Source: Candidatus Hydrogenedens sp.
Lineage (GTDB): Bacteria; Hydrogenedentota; Hydrogenedentia; Hydrogenedentales; Hydrogenedentaceae
DNA: 10,000 nucleotides
Direction of reading: 5' to 3'
Assembly: GCA_020216745.1 (NCBI GenBank)
Contig: JAIWNQ010000258.1
Location: 1 to 10,000, forward strand
Shown here: positions 1-6,795 of the stretch, in pieces
How positions within the stretch are numbered: the first letter of the stretch is position 1
Layout of the letters: every line of letters starts with the position of its first letter
Notes under the pieces: generated by a model
Told to the model about the DNA's origin: nothing
Databases searched by the model: none
Seen by the model: the letters and a program-made list of their open reading frames with translations, nothing else
Position numbers and translations under genes: made by a program

Positions 1-35
1 CCTCAAAAAGGTTAGAAAAAGGTAAAGGAGAAAAT

Positions 36-132
36 GACCAGCATTGTCAGAGGTGTGTGGGAAAGATAATAAGTTTTGGGTTGGATAGAATGATTGTTTG
101 AAAACTTGTGGTTATTGGGAACAATGCTGGTC
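36..132. repeat. 12-bp perfect inverted repeat with distant arms
   Basis: GACCAGCATTGT at 36-47 is repeated as its exact reverse complement at 121-132. The 73 bp between them are G/T-rich and hold no gene. The arms are too far apart for an ordinary terminator hairpin. They could be a decayed repeat element or the ends of a miniature element. The match is seen directly; any role is unknown. Confidence 0.55.
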
Positions 133-134
133 GT

Positions 135-167
135 GGGGATGGGTGGGTGGGCAAGTGGGGGGGGGGG
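135..167 (+). other. G-quadruplex-forming motif followed by an 11-G run
   Basis: Positions 135-151 read GGGGATGGGTGGGTGGG: four G-runs of three or more with loops of 2, 1 and 1 nt. This is the pattern expected to give a very stable parallel quadruplex on the + strand. Five bases later comes an uninterrupted run of 11 G (157-167). The motif lies in non-coding DNA downstream of the minus-strand operon ending at 315. It may affect replication or transcription end formation. The G run is also prone to length variation and sequencing error. Confidence 0.7.
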
Positions 168-237
168 ATGATTGTTTTTGTGTTAATATAAAGTTTATTA
201 TTCATTTGTGTATGTTTGTGTTGTGATATTACGAATG

Positions 238-263
238 TAGGGGCGAAAGATTTTTCGCCCCTA
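238..263 (-). terminator. 11-bp hairpin downstream of the exporter operon, possible terminator
   Basis: TAGGGGCGAAA (238-248) pairs perfectly with TTTCGCCCCTA (253-263) around a GATT loop. It lies 51 bp past the stop of the LolA-like gene on the minus strand, where a terminator would be expected. No T-tract follows on the minus strand, so it is not a canonical intrinsic terminator. It could be a transcript-stabilising hairpin or one copy of a dispersed REP-like palindrome. Confidence 0.45.
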
Positions 264-314
264 AGCCAGTTTTACGGTCTTTTTAATATAAAAATTGCTC
301 TTTACTATACAGGG

Positions 315-1112
315 TTATTTTAGGTATTCTCTGGGGGCTTTTCTAAGGTATCTTTCGGTAAATATATCGTCAGGTAGGTTAATATCATACTGGACATCGG
401 AGTATTCTAATAAGGTTTCTCCACCAATATTGGTGTCGGTCATTTTTGATTTTATAACAGTGGGGTAGCCCTGAATTTCTTTTACTTCTAATGCTTCTGC
501 AACTCGATAAACTTTACCGCCTTTTTCAAACTCTGCTTTTACAGGGATAAAAGTTCCTTTGTGGACATAAACTTTATAAGAATCGAATTCAACGCTTTTC
601 GGGTCTTTGGGGGTATTTTTGATAACATAGAAGTTTTGTGTCGTTTCAATTAATTCGTGATTATCTTCATCAATACCTCTACCAGAGACATCTTCATAAA
701 AGAAATGAGAGCCGACAAAACTGGTGCGTTCATCGGATGCGGCAATTCGTTTCACAACATCGAGAGCGGGAAGGTATAGCCAGCGGTCATCATCTTTACC
801 GACATGTTTGTGAACCATAAAGACGGTATCTCGCACATCTGCGGGCTGGTGGAAATATACATAGAAGCGTTGTTCTTCATCTTTATCATCCATGTTTTTA
901 CGGAGGATAGTTAATTCCCTTGTGCGTTCACGGTTCTGAGCATCTTTGATTGTCATTTTGACGCGGGCTTTACCATCGTTCCCTTTATAGTATGCGGAAT
1001 GGTTGGCTTTTTTAACAATTTCATTGACATCGGTCAAGTCCTGTGAAAATCCTTTTGGCATGAGCAGGAAAACGGCCACGATTGCTGTTAATAGAATGGA
1101 TACATGTTTCAT
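315..1112 (-). CDS. LolA-like outer membrane lipoprotein-sorting protein
   Basis: A 265-residue exported protein of the LolA-like family that usually accompanies MMPL/RND exporters (outer membrane lipoprotein-sorting protein, PF17131 type). Residues 1-24 form a signal peptide: Lys at 3, a hydrophobic stretch ILLTAIVAVFLLM, then GFSQ near the cleavage point. There is no lipobox Cys, so it is probably a soluble periplasmic carrier. The body has the family's alternating beta-strand character, with the marker region RTSFVGSHFFYEDVSGR near residues 129-145. The start has AAGGAG (1120-1125) 7 nt upstream. The gene follows the exporter gene by 23 bp on the same strand, so the two are almost certainly co-transcribed and probably share a lipid or lipoprotein substrate. 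The cargo cannot be read from the sequence. Family assignment comes from recalled similarity rather than a search. Confidence 0.85.
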   Translation of the reverse strand: MKHVSILLTAIVAVFLLMPKGFSQDLTDVNEIVKKANHSAYYKGNDGKARVKMTIKDAQNRERTRELTILRKNMDDKDEEQRFYVYFHQPADVRDTVFMVHKHVGKDDDRWLYLPALDVVKRIAASDERTSFVGSHFFYEDVSGRGIDEDNHELIETTQNFYVIKNTPKDPKSVEFDSYKVYVHKGTFIPVKAEFEKGGKVYRVAEALEVKEIQGYPTVIKSKMTDTNIGGETLLEYSDVQYDINLPDDIFTERYLRKAPREYLK

Positions 1113-1135
1113 GGTAAAACTCCTTATCTTTACGG

Positions 1136-4039
1136 TTATTTGTTTTGATTTTCTATGGGTATTTCAACGCAAGGTTTGCATTGATTTCTACGAGAACTAA
1201 TGAAGCAAATTATAGAAAGGATGATAATGGCTATTAACGAAACCCAACTGATAGTAGTCCAGCCAATATTTAGAAACTGATAGATATTAATAGCAACAGC
1301 ACCTACAATTGTAATCCCTGTAACGATGCAGGTGTTGCACATGCAGGTAATACTGCAAAACCGTGTTTTAGGAAAGAGTAACGGTTCGAAAAGTCGAGTT
1401 AATGCAGGTAGAATAATTAATGTTCCTACGCCGGAGAAAAGCATAATAGAAGCCATAAAAGTTCCCACCGTAATATGGGGAGCAAGTGGTGCAAACAATA
1501 ATGGAGTAAAGCCCAAGGCGATAACGATGATATTCCGATACAATGCCCGTGCCGTTTCTCCGAATAAAATCATGTGGGCTTTTTCCCACGAGCCCGTTTC
1601 ATTATAGGCAACTCTGCCCCGTGCGAGGAAGTGAATGGCATAGTCAACTGCAAGACCGAGAGTTAATGATGATAACACAGCAACAGGCATGTCGTAATAT
1701 TTTCCAACTAACCCTAAGGCTCCATAGATAGCACCGATAGTAATTGTCAGAGGTATCATACTGAGTAAGCCCCATAAGCCCGAGTGGAATAAGATTATCA
1801 TCATCGCTAAAACGACAAGGAACGACCCTAAAAAGGCCTCTAACATTCCTATGACCATTTTTTTCTGCCAGACGACATTGATATAAGTCAGACCATACCA
1901 GTCGTGCTTCATAGGGAAGGGGGGAGGATTATCTTTAATGAATGTATCTATGGTTTCAACTACTTTGTTCATATCTTTGTTGTCACCACTTTTTAATTGA
2001 ACCCAGATACTGGCAGATTTGTAGTCAGGTGTAACGAAGTGATAAATATCTTGAGGACGATGGCTACCTTCATAGGTCATGATACATTGAGCCACAGCCC
2101 GGGAACTTTCCGGTATTCGATATTCCTTCTCATCACCTCCCATAAGTTCACGATGAACGGTTTTTATAAGGGTAGGTAAAGAATTTGTTTTCCCGACAAT
2201 TCCTGTTTTCATCATGGTGTCATTTAATTGGTCTATATAATGAAGGATTTCAGGTTGTTTGAATATCTCACTCCTCTGGAGTTCAAGGCCGACAAACCTT
2301 TCTGCAAGGTCCCATGCATCCTGAGTTTCACTATTTGCATTGTTGAGTTGTTCACCACACCAATTCTGGAGCGATTCAAGTATAGATTTTAATTCCTTAT
2401 TATCTGCCTGTTTATGTAAATTGATGAATTCAGAATAAACCTTTTCAGTAATTTCATTAGTATTTGCGTCATCTGCTCCGTTTTCTTTGAACCATTTAGT
2501 GAGTCTTTCCTTAAAACCTTTTTGATAATTCTCAAATGAAAATTGACTTTCATCCGATTTTAAAGCCAGATATGCCATATATGTTCCGCCAAAATGTTTA
2601 TTCAAAACTGTATCCGCTACTCTAATTTTATGGGTAGATTTGAACCATCGGGTAGGATTGTCATTAACTTCTATTTGCGTTATTCCATATATAGCAATGA
2701 CTATCATTATAGCCGTGCCTAAAAGAATAAGTTTATATTGATTATAAGTGAATTTGCCGAGGGCATATAAAATCTTTGCAAGCAATGTATGTTCCTCTGC
2801 TTCATGAGAAGTTTTATTCACAGAGGCACCGAAGTTTTTGAGTTTCTTTTCGGATAGAAGCATGGCATATGCAGGGATAAAGGTTACGGTTAAAATCCAT
2901 GCGATAGCAACGCCAACTGCAATGAATATACCAAAGGTCTGCACGGGTGGATTAGGTGTTAAAGCAAGCGAAGCAAATCCAGCAAGTGTTGTCAATGAGG
3001 TATATAACATGGGCATAAAAAGGGTATCCATTACGGATAATAAAATCTCTTTTCTCGGTTTTTGGGGAGTGTATCGTTCAAAAAATTCGGAAAGGATATG
3101 TATGGAATCCAATACCGCTATGGGCATAATAAACACAGGTATCATAGAACTCATAATGTGAACGGTATTACCGGAAATTACTAAAAGCCCCATAGTCCAG
3201 ATGGTAGTAACAATCGCAAGAATAAGAGGGGAGAGGATTAAAATTAATTGACGGAAAAAGAATAACATCAGTAAGAAAATAACCAACATAGCAAGAGGAG
3301 AAGAAATCGCCATTTGTTTGAACATCTCTACCCCAAAGGTATCGTTGGCAACAGGTAATCCCGTGATATAGTATTTTTCATCCCCCTTAAAGGTGGCTAT
3401 TTTACCCTCTAATGCTTTACTAACCCGATAACTTTGATTCTTTGCTGTGATAGGAATATATAAGGCTATTGCTTTCCCATCTTCAGAAATAAGCGTATCC
3501 TTTAAGAACGGAAGTCGCTCCGTTTTCTTCTTTATTTCTAATGCTTCTTCATCCGTTGCAGGAGGGGAACTCATAAGCCATTCAAAGCGAACTTCTCCAA
3601 TACCTCCTTGTTCGACATTATCCACAGTGGACGGAGCAATAAGTTCACTGGCTATAACACCATCATATTTTTCAGGCTCATTTGGATTTTGCCATTGAAG
3701 CGTTTTTGCAAATTCCGTTAACTCGTATATTTTTTTCAGTGTATCCGCATTAAATACTCCCTGCGGATGTTTTTCATTTACAATACCCAGAACTACAATT
3801 TCATAAATGGTAAATTGCTTTTTCATCTCATTATGAAATATACGCACTGCCTCTTTGTGGCTAAGCATATTTTCGGGGTCTGTATCAATACTGATTTTGT
3901 TTAGCATGGGAAATGATTGAGGAAATAAATTAGGAAGAGCCACAAGGGCAATGATTACGAAAGTAACTATTGCCATTACACCAACTACAGTTTTAGGATG
4001 ATCAACAGAAAACTTTACCATTTTCAGTCCTGGGTTCAT
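1136..4039 (-). CDS. RND/MMPL-family exporter with Cys-rich C-terminal tail
   Basis: A 967-residue inner-membrane exporter of the RND superfamily, MMPL type, expected to be driven by the proton gradient. It has the duplicated layout: TM1 at about 17-36, a periplasmic domain to about 240, a TM bundle at about 246-395, TM7 at about 436-453, a second long periplasmic domain, and a second bundle at about 735-885. Asp311 (AVLDSIHI) and Asp799 (GLAVDYAIHFLAR) sit in equivalent helices and are the likely proton-relay residues. Most relatives end soon after the last bundle. This one continues about 80 residues, with four Cys at 895, 899, 901 and 904, two further hydrophobic segments, and a CKPC pair at 954-957. 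Start: AAAAGGAG lies 6 nt before the ATG. It is flanked by DUF2892 (62 bp upstream) and the LolA-like gene (23 bp downstream). The substrate is probably lipid-like, by analogy with the family. Confidence 0.9.
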   Translation of the reverse strand: MNPGLKMVKFSVDHPKTVVGVMAIVTFVIIALVALPNLFPQSFPMLNKISIDTDPENMLSHKEAVRIFHNEMKKQFTIYEIVVLGIVNEKHPQGVFNADTLKKIYELTEFAKTLQWQNPNEPEKYDGVIASELIAPSTVDNVEQGGIGEVRFEWLMSSPPATDEEALEIKKKTERLPFLKDTLISEDGKAIALYIPITAKNQSYRVSKALEGKIATFKGDEKYYITGLPVANDTFGVEMFKQMAISSPLAMLVIFLLMLFFFRQLILILSPLILAIVTTIWTMGLLVISGNTVHIMSSMIPVFIMPIAVLDSIHILSEFFERYTPQKPRKEILLSVMDTLFMPMLYTSLTTLAGFASLALTPNPPVQTFGIFIAVGVAIAWILTVTFIPAYAMLLSEKKLKNFGASVNKTSHEAEEHTLLAKILYALGKFTYNQYKLILLGTAIMIVIAIYGITQIEVNDNPTRWFKSTHKIRVADTVLNKHFGGTYMAYLALKSDESQFSFENYQKGFKERLTKWFKENGADDANTNEITEKVYSEFINLHKQADNKELKSILESLQNWCGEQLNNANSETQDAWDLAERFVGLELQRSEIFKQPEILHYIDQLNDTMMKTGIVGKTNSLPTLIKTVHRELMGGDEKEYRIPESSRAVAQCIMTYEGSHRPQDIYHFVTPDYKSASIWVQLKSGDNKDMNKVVETIDTFIKDNPPPFPMKHDWYGLTYINVVWQKKMVIGMLEAFLGSFLVVLAMMIILFHSGLWGLLSMIPLTITIGAIYGALGLVGKYYDMPVAVLSSLTLGLAVDYAIHFLARGRVAYNETGSWEKAHMILFGETARALYRNIIVIALGFTPLLFAPLAPHITVGTFMASIMLFSGVGTLIILPALTRLFEPLLFPKTRFCSITCMCNTCIVTGITIVGAVAINIYQFLNIGWTTISWVSLIAIIILSIICFISSRRNQCKPCVEIPIENQNK

Positions 4040-4101
4040 AAATATCTCCTTTTGTCGTGAGTTTATCTATAATAATATCAAATAAATACTTTTTTATTAA
4101 C

Positions 4102-4296
4102 TTATTTTTGATGAGGAACACCTAATTTCTCTAATATCCACACCATTGGACACCAGTTGGTAATGCCCGATTGAAAAAGGTTTAGCCCTACAAAAGCGGT
4201 GAATAATAGCCAGTAGGGACTGTGTAAATAGGCAAGAGCCACACTTAGTAGCACAAAACTCCCTGCGATAAGTCTTAAATATCTTTCAATTGTCAT
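4102..4296 (-). CDS. DUF2892 (YgaP-like transmembrane) small membrane protein
   Basis: A 64-residue protein with the DUF2892 pattern: a short basic N-terminus (MTIERYLRLIAG), a first hydrophobic helix (about 10-25), a short break (HSP), a second helix (about 27-42), then GITNWCPMVWILEKLGV with the Cys-Pro found at this position in the family. In other bacteria the domain occurs alone or fused to rhodanese domains, as in E. coli YgaP. The stand-alone form has no established function. AAAGGAG (4304-4310) lies 7 nt before the ATG. As the first gene of the minus-strand group, with 62 bp to the exporter gene, it may share the promoter. Its link to lipid export is inferred from position only. Confidence 0.85.
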   Translation of the reverse strand: MTIERYLRLIAGSFVLLSVALAYLHSPYWLLFTAFVGLNLFQSGITNWCPMVWILEKLGVPHQK

Positions 4297-4599
4297 GTCT
4301 AAACTCCTTTTATTTCTGTTTTTTTATTATAAAGCAAAGCCTGTGCCAAAAAGTAAAACTTTTGTAATTGCCTATTTAATAATAGTTTATATATGGGAAA
4401 GTTTGGATGTTTGATTTTGAAACATGATAAATAAATTAACATCGTTTAATTTTGAATATAGTTAAACTAGTTCAGATATTCTGCCTTACTATAAAATCAT
4501 AACCAAGATATATCTGACTATTTAAATTTATGATTAAAAACATATCATTTTTGAATTAATCCTTTAATTTATAGTATAAAAGAAGGGTTGAATGTACTC
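4297..4599. other. Divergent AT-rich intergenic region between operon and tRNA-Ser
   Basis: These 303 bp separate the minus-strand operon from the plus-strand tRNA and contain no credible ORF. A TATAAT box on the minus strand (4326-4331) is the best -10 for the operon, but the hexamer 17 bp upstream (ACTTTT) is a poor -35. The right end holds the tRNA promoter. A weak hairpin, GTTTAA/TTAAAC, occurs near 4444-4467. Nothing else stands out. Confidence 0.4.
4551..4580 (+). promoter_or_regulatory. Probable promoter of tRNA-Ser
   Basis: TTGAAT (4551-4556), an 18-bp spacer, then TATAAA (4575-4580) resembles a sigma70-type promoter. It would start transcription near 4587, about 13 nt before the mature 5' end of the tRNA. 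The overlapping TATAGT/TAGTAT gives alternative -10 choices. Inferred from consensus only. Confidence 0.5.
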
Positions 4600-4692
4600 G
4601 GAGAGATGGCCGAGTGGTTGAAGGCGGCGGCCTCGAAAGCCGTTGTGCCGGTTTACCCGGCACCGTGGGTTCGAATCCCACTCTCTCCGCCA
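4600..4692 (+). tRNA. tRNA-Ser (anticodon CGA)
   Basis: A complete class II tRNA of 93 nt including an encoded CCA. The acceptor GGAGAGA (4600-4606) pairs perfectly with TCTCTCC (4682-4688), followed by discriminator G and CCA (4690-4692). The D arm is GCC...GGC. The anticodon stem GCGGC/GCCGT encloses the loop CTCGAAA with anticodon CGA at 4634-4636, reading UCG. The long variable arm is TGTGCCGG...CCGGCAC. The T arm is GTGGG-TTCGAAT-CCCAC. The long variable arm and anticodon fix the identity as serine. The 3' half has a decayed direct copy 1924 bp downstream, so this tRNA may have been an integration target. Confidence 0.97.
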
Positions 4693-4980
4693 GTAAAAAA
4701 AGTATTAAAGTAATAGCTTCGTAGATGAATAAGAGGGTTATATAAAAGTGGGGAGGAATCCAGGTTTTAAACTTTGGGAATATTGAATTGATTTTGTTGG
4801 TAAAAGTAAAGAACTGGAGATATTCATCTCGAAATGTCTAAAGGGGAAGAGGGGTCAAATAATAATGAATTGAATTATGCATGCTATTTATTCAACATTG
4901 TATTTTATTGATGTACCTGGTTAAAATGTTGGAGGATAAATATAATTTTTTTGACCTGTTTATTTATTTGCATTTTGATT
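4693..4980. other. Non-coding stretch between tRNA-Ser and the palindromes
   Basis: No convincing ORF, hairpin or terminator is visible here. The tRNA is followed by GTAAAAAAAG rather than a GC hairpin with a T-tract. TTGACC at 4951-4956 resembles a -35, but no good -10 follows at 16-18 bp. A 26-codon ORF starting near 4926 runs into the first palindrome and is probably chance. If the region to the right is an integrated cassette, this could be its left flank. Confidence 0.35.
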
Positions 4981-5040
4981 TCAGTTACTATTATAATAGG
5001 AACTGATATTAAAAACAGTTACTATTATAATAGGGACTGA
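4981..5040. repeat. Left pair of 24-bp palindromes (copies 1 and 2)
   Basis: Copy 1 (4982-5005) and copy 2 (5016-5039) both begin CAGTTACTATTATAATAGG and end AACTG or GACTG. They are separated by 10 AT-only bases, so the period is 34 bp. Each is an almost complete inverted repeat around the centre TATTATAATA, with one A:G mismatch; copy 2 also has one T:G. The core gives a perfect TATAAT on both strands. Copy 2 ends 6 bases before the ATPase start codon, and its right arm contains AGGGA (5032-5036), the only Shine-Dalgarno-like sequence for that gene. The pair could be an operator, a recombination site or terminal repeats. Confidence 0.85.
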
Positions 5041-5045
5041 AAAAT

Positions 5046-6530
5046 ATGGATAAAAACAAGATAGAACAGTTTTATATGAAATGGCAGTTAACTCTTCCGA
5101 AAAGAATTGAAGGGTATATTTATAATGAAAATAAGCAACTTCTGCCAATTCGATATATTTTCCCCAGATTTATAAATTTAATTGAGCGATTCTTAAAAAA
5201 TGAGATTTCAGAAATAGAAAAGATTATATTGATGCCGGGTATCAGAGGCATAGGGAAAAGCACCCTTTTATCTCAAATATATACTTTAGAGAAATTTTTA
5301 TTACCTGATAATAAAAGTATCCTAAAGAATCTCGGAAAATTGGATGAAAGATTATATCTTGATGTAAGTCAGTTGCATGCAGAACAGATTTCGTTACATG
5401 ACTTTTTCCAATTTTATGAGGAAATGAAAGATATTCATTTTGAAAAGCCAAATAAAAAAATATTAATTCTTCTTGATGAGGTCCATTTTGATGATAGATG
5501 GGGATTGTTTTTGAAAAATCTTTTTGATAGGACTAAAGGTCATAAAGATGTATTGGTAATAGCAACAGGTTCTTCCGCTTTGCACATAGATATAATTCCC
5601 GATTTAGGAAGACGTTCCGATATATGGGAAATGTTCCCTTTGGATTTTAGTGAGTATTTACTTTTAAAGTATGGCAAAGATATTGTCAAACATGGTTTTT
5701 CAGAAAAATTGCGGACGATAATATTTAGTTCTTCAACTGCAAAAGAAGTATTTAATAAATTATATAAGGAAAAGAAGCAAGTAGATAAATATTTTGTTAA
5801 TGAAGTTCCTGTTAAAGCAGAAGAGGACTTTTTTGAGTTAGGAGGGTTTCCCTCATCGCTAAAAATAGAGAATAAACAAAAAGCAATAGAGAAAATAAAG
5901 AGTGTAATAGATGGTATTATCGCCAAAGATATTCTTAAATTAAAGAACTTTGAGACACATACTGTCGCAAAAATTACTGATTTGTTATATCTTTTAGCTC
6001 AGTCTGATTTGATAAGTTATAGTAAGCTTCAATCAGTGCTTCAAATAAATAGACCTGAAACATTAGACAACCTAATTGAGGTTTTGATGTTAAGTGGACT
6101 GTTACTTAAAGTAAAGGCTTATGGGACAACTTATGGACCTACACGAAAAACACCGAAATACCTTTTTATAACCCCTTCCCTTCGTTGTGCAATTTTAGAT
6201 AACAATTTCTACGGTGGTATCGAAGGGAAGAAATTAGAAGATTATTTTGCATTAATCTTTCAAAAACATATAAGAAGAGGAAGTAGTATCGGTTCCCCCA
6301 AATTATCATTTGATATGGCTGAAGGTGGTGCCGATTTTATACTAACCCTGCAAGATAAAAGTAGCGTTGTAATTGAAGTCGGTTTTAATAAAGAAGATGT
6401 AAAACAAGTAGAAAAAACAATGCAAAAGGCAAAGAATTGCAAATATGGACTGGTATTTGGAAGTAACAATCTGGATTTAATCAATAATTCTATTGTAAAA
6501 ATACCCTTACGATTTCTACTACTTATTTAA
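5046..6530 (+). CDS. AAA_14/DUF4143-type ATPase with PD-(D/E)XK-like C-terminus
   Basis: A 494-residue P-loop ATPase of the AAA_14 plus DUF4143 architecture, a family common as orphan, horizontally moving genes whose function is not established. Walker A is GIRGIGKST (65-73). Walker B is ILILLDE (139-145) with the catalytic Glu. A sensor-like ATGSSA lies at 173-178. The family's LGRR...WEMFPLDFSEYL stretch covers about 187-205. A helical, winged-helix-like region occupies about 290-380. The C-terminus (about 395-494) has the restriction-endonuclease-fold pattern ADF(x)nVVIEVGFNK, with Asp430 and Glu444. The usual ExK lysine is replaced by Gly446, so nuclease activity is doubtful. The start at 5046 relies on a weak AGGGA inside the adjacent palindrome; Met11 is an alternative. 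The gene stands alone, is visibly more AT-rich than the exporter operon, and is bracketed by palindrome pairs. This suggests a mobile or accessory cassette. Confidence 0.85.
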   Translation: MDKNKIEQFYMKWQLTLPKRIEGYIYNENKQLLPIRYIFPRFINLIERFLKNEISEIEKIILMPGIRGIGKSTLLSQIYTLEKFLLPDNKSILKNLGKLDERLYLDVSQLHAEQISLHDFFQFYEEMKDIHFEKPNKKILILLDEVHFDDRWGLFLKNLFDRTKGHKDVLVIATGSSALHIDIIPDLGRRSDIWEMFPLDFSEYLLLKYGKDIVKHGFSEKLRTIIFSSSTAKEVFNKLYKEKKQVDKYFVNEVPVKAEEDFFELGGFPSSLKIENKQKAIEKIKSVIDGIIAKDILKLKNFETHTVAKITDLLYLLAQSDLISYSKLQSVLQINRPETLDNLIEVLMLSGLLLKVKAYGTTYGPTRKTPKYLFITPSLRCAILDNNFYGGIEGKKLEDYFALIFQKHIRRGSSIGSPKLSFDMAEGGADFILTLQDKSSVVIEVGFNKEDVKQVEKTMQKAKNCKYGLVFGSNNLDLINNSIVKIPLRFLLLI

Positions 6531-6555
6531 TTTTTAGGAAATAATAGAAATCAGA

Positions 6556-6612
6556 CTCAAAACTGATTGTGCCAGTTTCCACGTCATTGTGGGCTTACGT
6601 ACCCCATTCCTA
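6556..6612 (+). pseudogene. Decayed 3' half of a tRNA (Ser-like)
   Basis: This stretch aligns without gaps to 4632-4688 of the tRNA-Ser, at a constant offset of 1924. The anticodon loop CTCnAAA, TTGTGCC, GTTT and GTGGG are shared. By hand count 21 of 27 bases match from 4643 to 4669, and 34 of 57 overall. Similarity stops at the anticodon loop and the 5' half is absent. A 6-bp stem AATCAG/CTGATT (6549-6554, 6563-6568) surrounds an 8-nt loop that includes CTCAAAA, so a decayed tRNA-Leu(CAA) is an alternative. The T-stem and acceptor no longer pair, so it cannot be functional. A direct 3'-half duplicate is what integration at a tRNA gene leaves behind. Confidence 0.6.
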
Positions 6613-6707
6613 CCTAATGAAAAGTTGAGAAAAAATTTTTTTATGTTTTATGATGCAAATTAATTATTGGACAGAATCTTTTATAAGAGTGAGAAGGATT
6701 TTAAAAA

Positions 6708-6772
6708 TTCAGTCCCTATTATAATAGGAACTGAATTTTATTTCAGTTTCTATTATAATAATAATTAAAACT
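6708..6772. repeat. Right pair of palindromes (copies 3 and 4), inverted relative to the left pair
   Basis: Copy 3 (6710-6733) begins CAGTCCCTATTATAATAGG and ends AACTG. With flanking bases (6708-6735) it forms 13 of 14 pairs. On the minus strand it differs from left copy 2 by one base. Copy 4 starts at 6744 with CAGTTTCTATTATAATA and is degenerate, but its outer arms AGTTT (6745-6749) and AAACT (6768-6772) still pair. The gap between copies is 10 AT-only bases, as on the left. The TATAAT at 6754-6759 could serve as a -10 for the dehydrogenase at 6796, though no -35 is evident. Copy 3 followed by TTTTATTT could also end transcription of the ATPase gene. Confidence 0.8.
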
Positions 6773-6795
6773 AAAAATATTAATGGTGAGATTAA

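Noticed and set aside
34..69. 11-codon ORF (MTSIVRGVWER) after AAAGGAG
   Set aside because: The spacing is only 3 nt, the ORF overlaps the inverted-repeat arm, and there is no downstream gene on that strand for a leader peptide to control.
1326..1607. Plus-strand open frame of 93 codons inside the exporter gene
   Set aside because: It lies antisense to a well-supported MMPL gene, has no recognisable domain, and looks like a shadow frame. The same applies to the other opposite-strand frames within the genes here.
4951..4979. TTGACC as -35 of the ATPase promoter
   Set aside because: At 16-18 bp spacing only TTTGAT-like sequence follows. The perfect TATAAT in copy 1 is 35 bp away, too far to pair with it.
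4926..5006. 26-codon ORF running into palindrome copy 1
   Set aside because: No ribosome site precedes it, the composition is low-complexity AT, and it ends within the repeat. It is probably chance.
4981..5040. Possible mini CRISPR array (two 24-bp repeats)
   Set aside because: The repeats are almost fully palindromic, the spacer is only 10 AT-only bases, only two copies occur per side, and no cas gene is present.
6556..6612. A second functional tRNA
   Set aside because: The 5' acceptor and D arm are missing, the anticodon loop would be 8 nt, and the T-stem is broken.
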